Positions 12,817-13,363 of a stretch of 13,363 nucleotides of DNA are shown piece after piece. Every line of letters begins with the position of its first letter. Position 1 is the stretch's first letter. The translations under genes and the position numbers were made by a program. The stretch is from Gammaproteobacteria bacterium (GTDB lineage Bacteria; Pseudomonadota; Gammaproteobacteria; UBA9214): the NCBI GenBank assembly GCA_030599705.1, contig JAUVNM010000017.1, positions 1 through 13,363 of the forward strand, written 5' to 3'. The notes beneath the pieces are model-generated. The model saw only the letters and a program-made list of their open reading frames with translations. It ran no database searches and was not told the origin of the DNA.

Positions 12817-13363
12817 ATGAGCGTCAAATGCGGCATCGTCGGCCTGCCCAATGTCGGCAAGTCCACCCTGTTCAATGCCCTGACCGAGGCAGGGATACAG
12901 GCGGAAAACTATCCGTTCTGTACCATTGACCCGAACATCGGCATTGTACCGATTCCCGACCCGCGTCTCGACGCGCTGGCAGAGATTGTCAAGCCGCAGA
13001 AGACCATCCATACTACCATGGAGTTTGTCGACATTGCCGGCCTGGTCGAGGGGGCCTCGAAAGGTGAAGGACTTGGCAACAAGTTCCTTGCCAACATTCG
13101 CGAGACCGACGCCATTTGCATGGTGGTGCGCTGCTTCGATGACGAGAATGTCGTACACGTCAGCGGCAGCGTGGACCCGTTGCGTGATATCGAAGTGATC
13201 AATACCGAACTGGCCCTGGCAGACCTGGAAACCGTGGAAAAGGCCCTCAACCGGGTTGCCAGGGTGGCGAAAAGCGGTGACAAGGATGCCAGTGCACGGC
13301 TGGCCGTCATTGAGGCGGTGCGTGAGCACCTCGATGCGGGCAAACTGGTTATTACCATGGACC
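12817..13363 (+). CDS. ychF: redox/ribosome-associated ATPase YchF (Obg family), 5' part
   Basis: The first 182 codons are present; the gene runs off the window. YchF (OLA1 in eukaryotes) is an Obg-related P-loop protein that prefers ATP over GTP and associates with ribosomes. The N-terminus MSVKCGIVGLPNVGKSTLFNALT holds the Walker A GLPNVGKST (9-17). NYPFCTIDPNIGIVPIPDPRL (31-51) is the YchF switch region, VDIAGLVEGASKGEGLGNKFLANIRE (71-96) contains Walker B, and VVRCFDDENVVHVSGSVDP (103-121) is very characteristic. The NxxE base-recognition motif is beyond the end. Context after pth is conserved (pth-ychF). No good ribosome site precedes ATG 12817; the upstream sequence is AT-rich. Confidence 0.96.
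   Translation, partial: MSVKCGIVGLPNVGKSTLFNALTEAGIQAENYPFCTIDPNIGIVPIPDPRLDALAEIVKPQKTIHTTMEFVDIAGLVEGASKGEGLGNKFLANIRETDAICMVVRCFDDENVVHVSGSVDPLRDIEVINTELALADLETVEKALNRVARVAKSGDKDASARLAVIEAVREHLDAGKLVITMD

Overview
The window is a dense stretch of core (housekeeping) chromosome from a GC-rich gammaproteobacterium. The gene order hemA-prfA-prmC-moeB on one strand, divergent from a TPR gene-lolB-ispE-tRNA-Gln-prs-rplY-pth-ychF on the other, is the arrangement I recall from Pseudomonas aeruginosa. E. coli keeps most of it. The proteins are clearly gammaproteobacterial (HemA, RF1, LolB, PdxB, two-domain L25), but I cannot name a genus. Gene orthology calls rest on recognising family motifs and on remembered homologues, not on a search.

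Layout. Positions 2-304 hold the 3' end of gatB. Plus-strand pdxB (444-1577) follows and runs tail-to-tail, with a 14-bp overlap, into minus-strand moeB (1564-2316). Upstream of moeB on the minus strand lie a small Cys/His-rich gene with a ferredoxin-like (HMA-like) N-terminus (2599-2991), prmC, prfA and hemA. Divergent from hemA, the plus strand carries a 12-TPR-like lipoprotein candidate, lolB and ispE joined by two GTGA stop/start overlaps. After these come tRNA-Gln(UUG), prs, rplY, pth and the first 182 codons of ychF.

Functional themes. Many genes serve translation: GatB makes amidated tRNA, RF1 terminates, PrmC methylates RF1, L25 is a ribosomal protein, Pth recycles peptidyl-tRNA, YchF binds ribosomes, and a tRNA gene is present. 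HemA takes Glu-tRNA into tetrapyrrole synthesis. PdxB (vitamin B6), MoeB (molybdopterin), IspE (isoprenoids), Prs (PRPP) and LolB (outer-membrane lipoprotein insertion) are essential or near-essential biosynthetic functions.

The unusual part is between the genes. Nearly every gap longer than about 100 bp is filled by palindromic repeats. (1) CACAGAG-type inverted repeats occur at 323-400, 2344-2572 and 12673-12798; the last carries a small hairpin insertion. (2) Two copies of a roughly 107-bp terminal-inverted-repeat element with two GAAT-containing hairpins flank hemA as direct repeats (5190-5296 and 6634-6748). (3) A 188-bp element with perfect 27-bp inverted arms and a 10-bp flanking direct repeat sits at the end of prmC (3049-3236). 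Two of these insertions touch coding boundaries: the hemA stop, the prfA start and the prmC stop all lie at element edges. I see no defence system, phage, transposase gene or CRISPR array.
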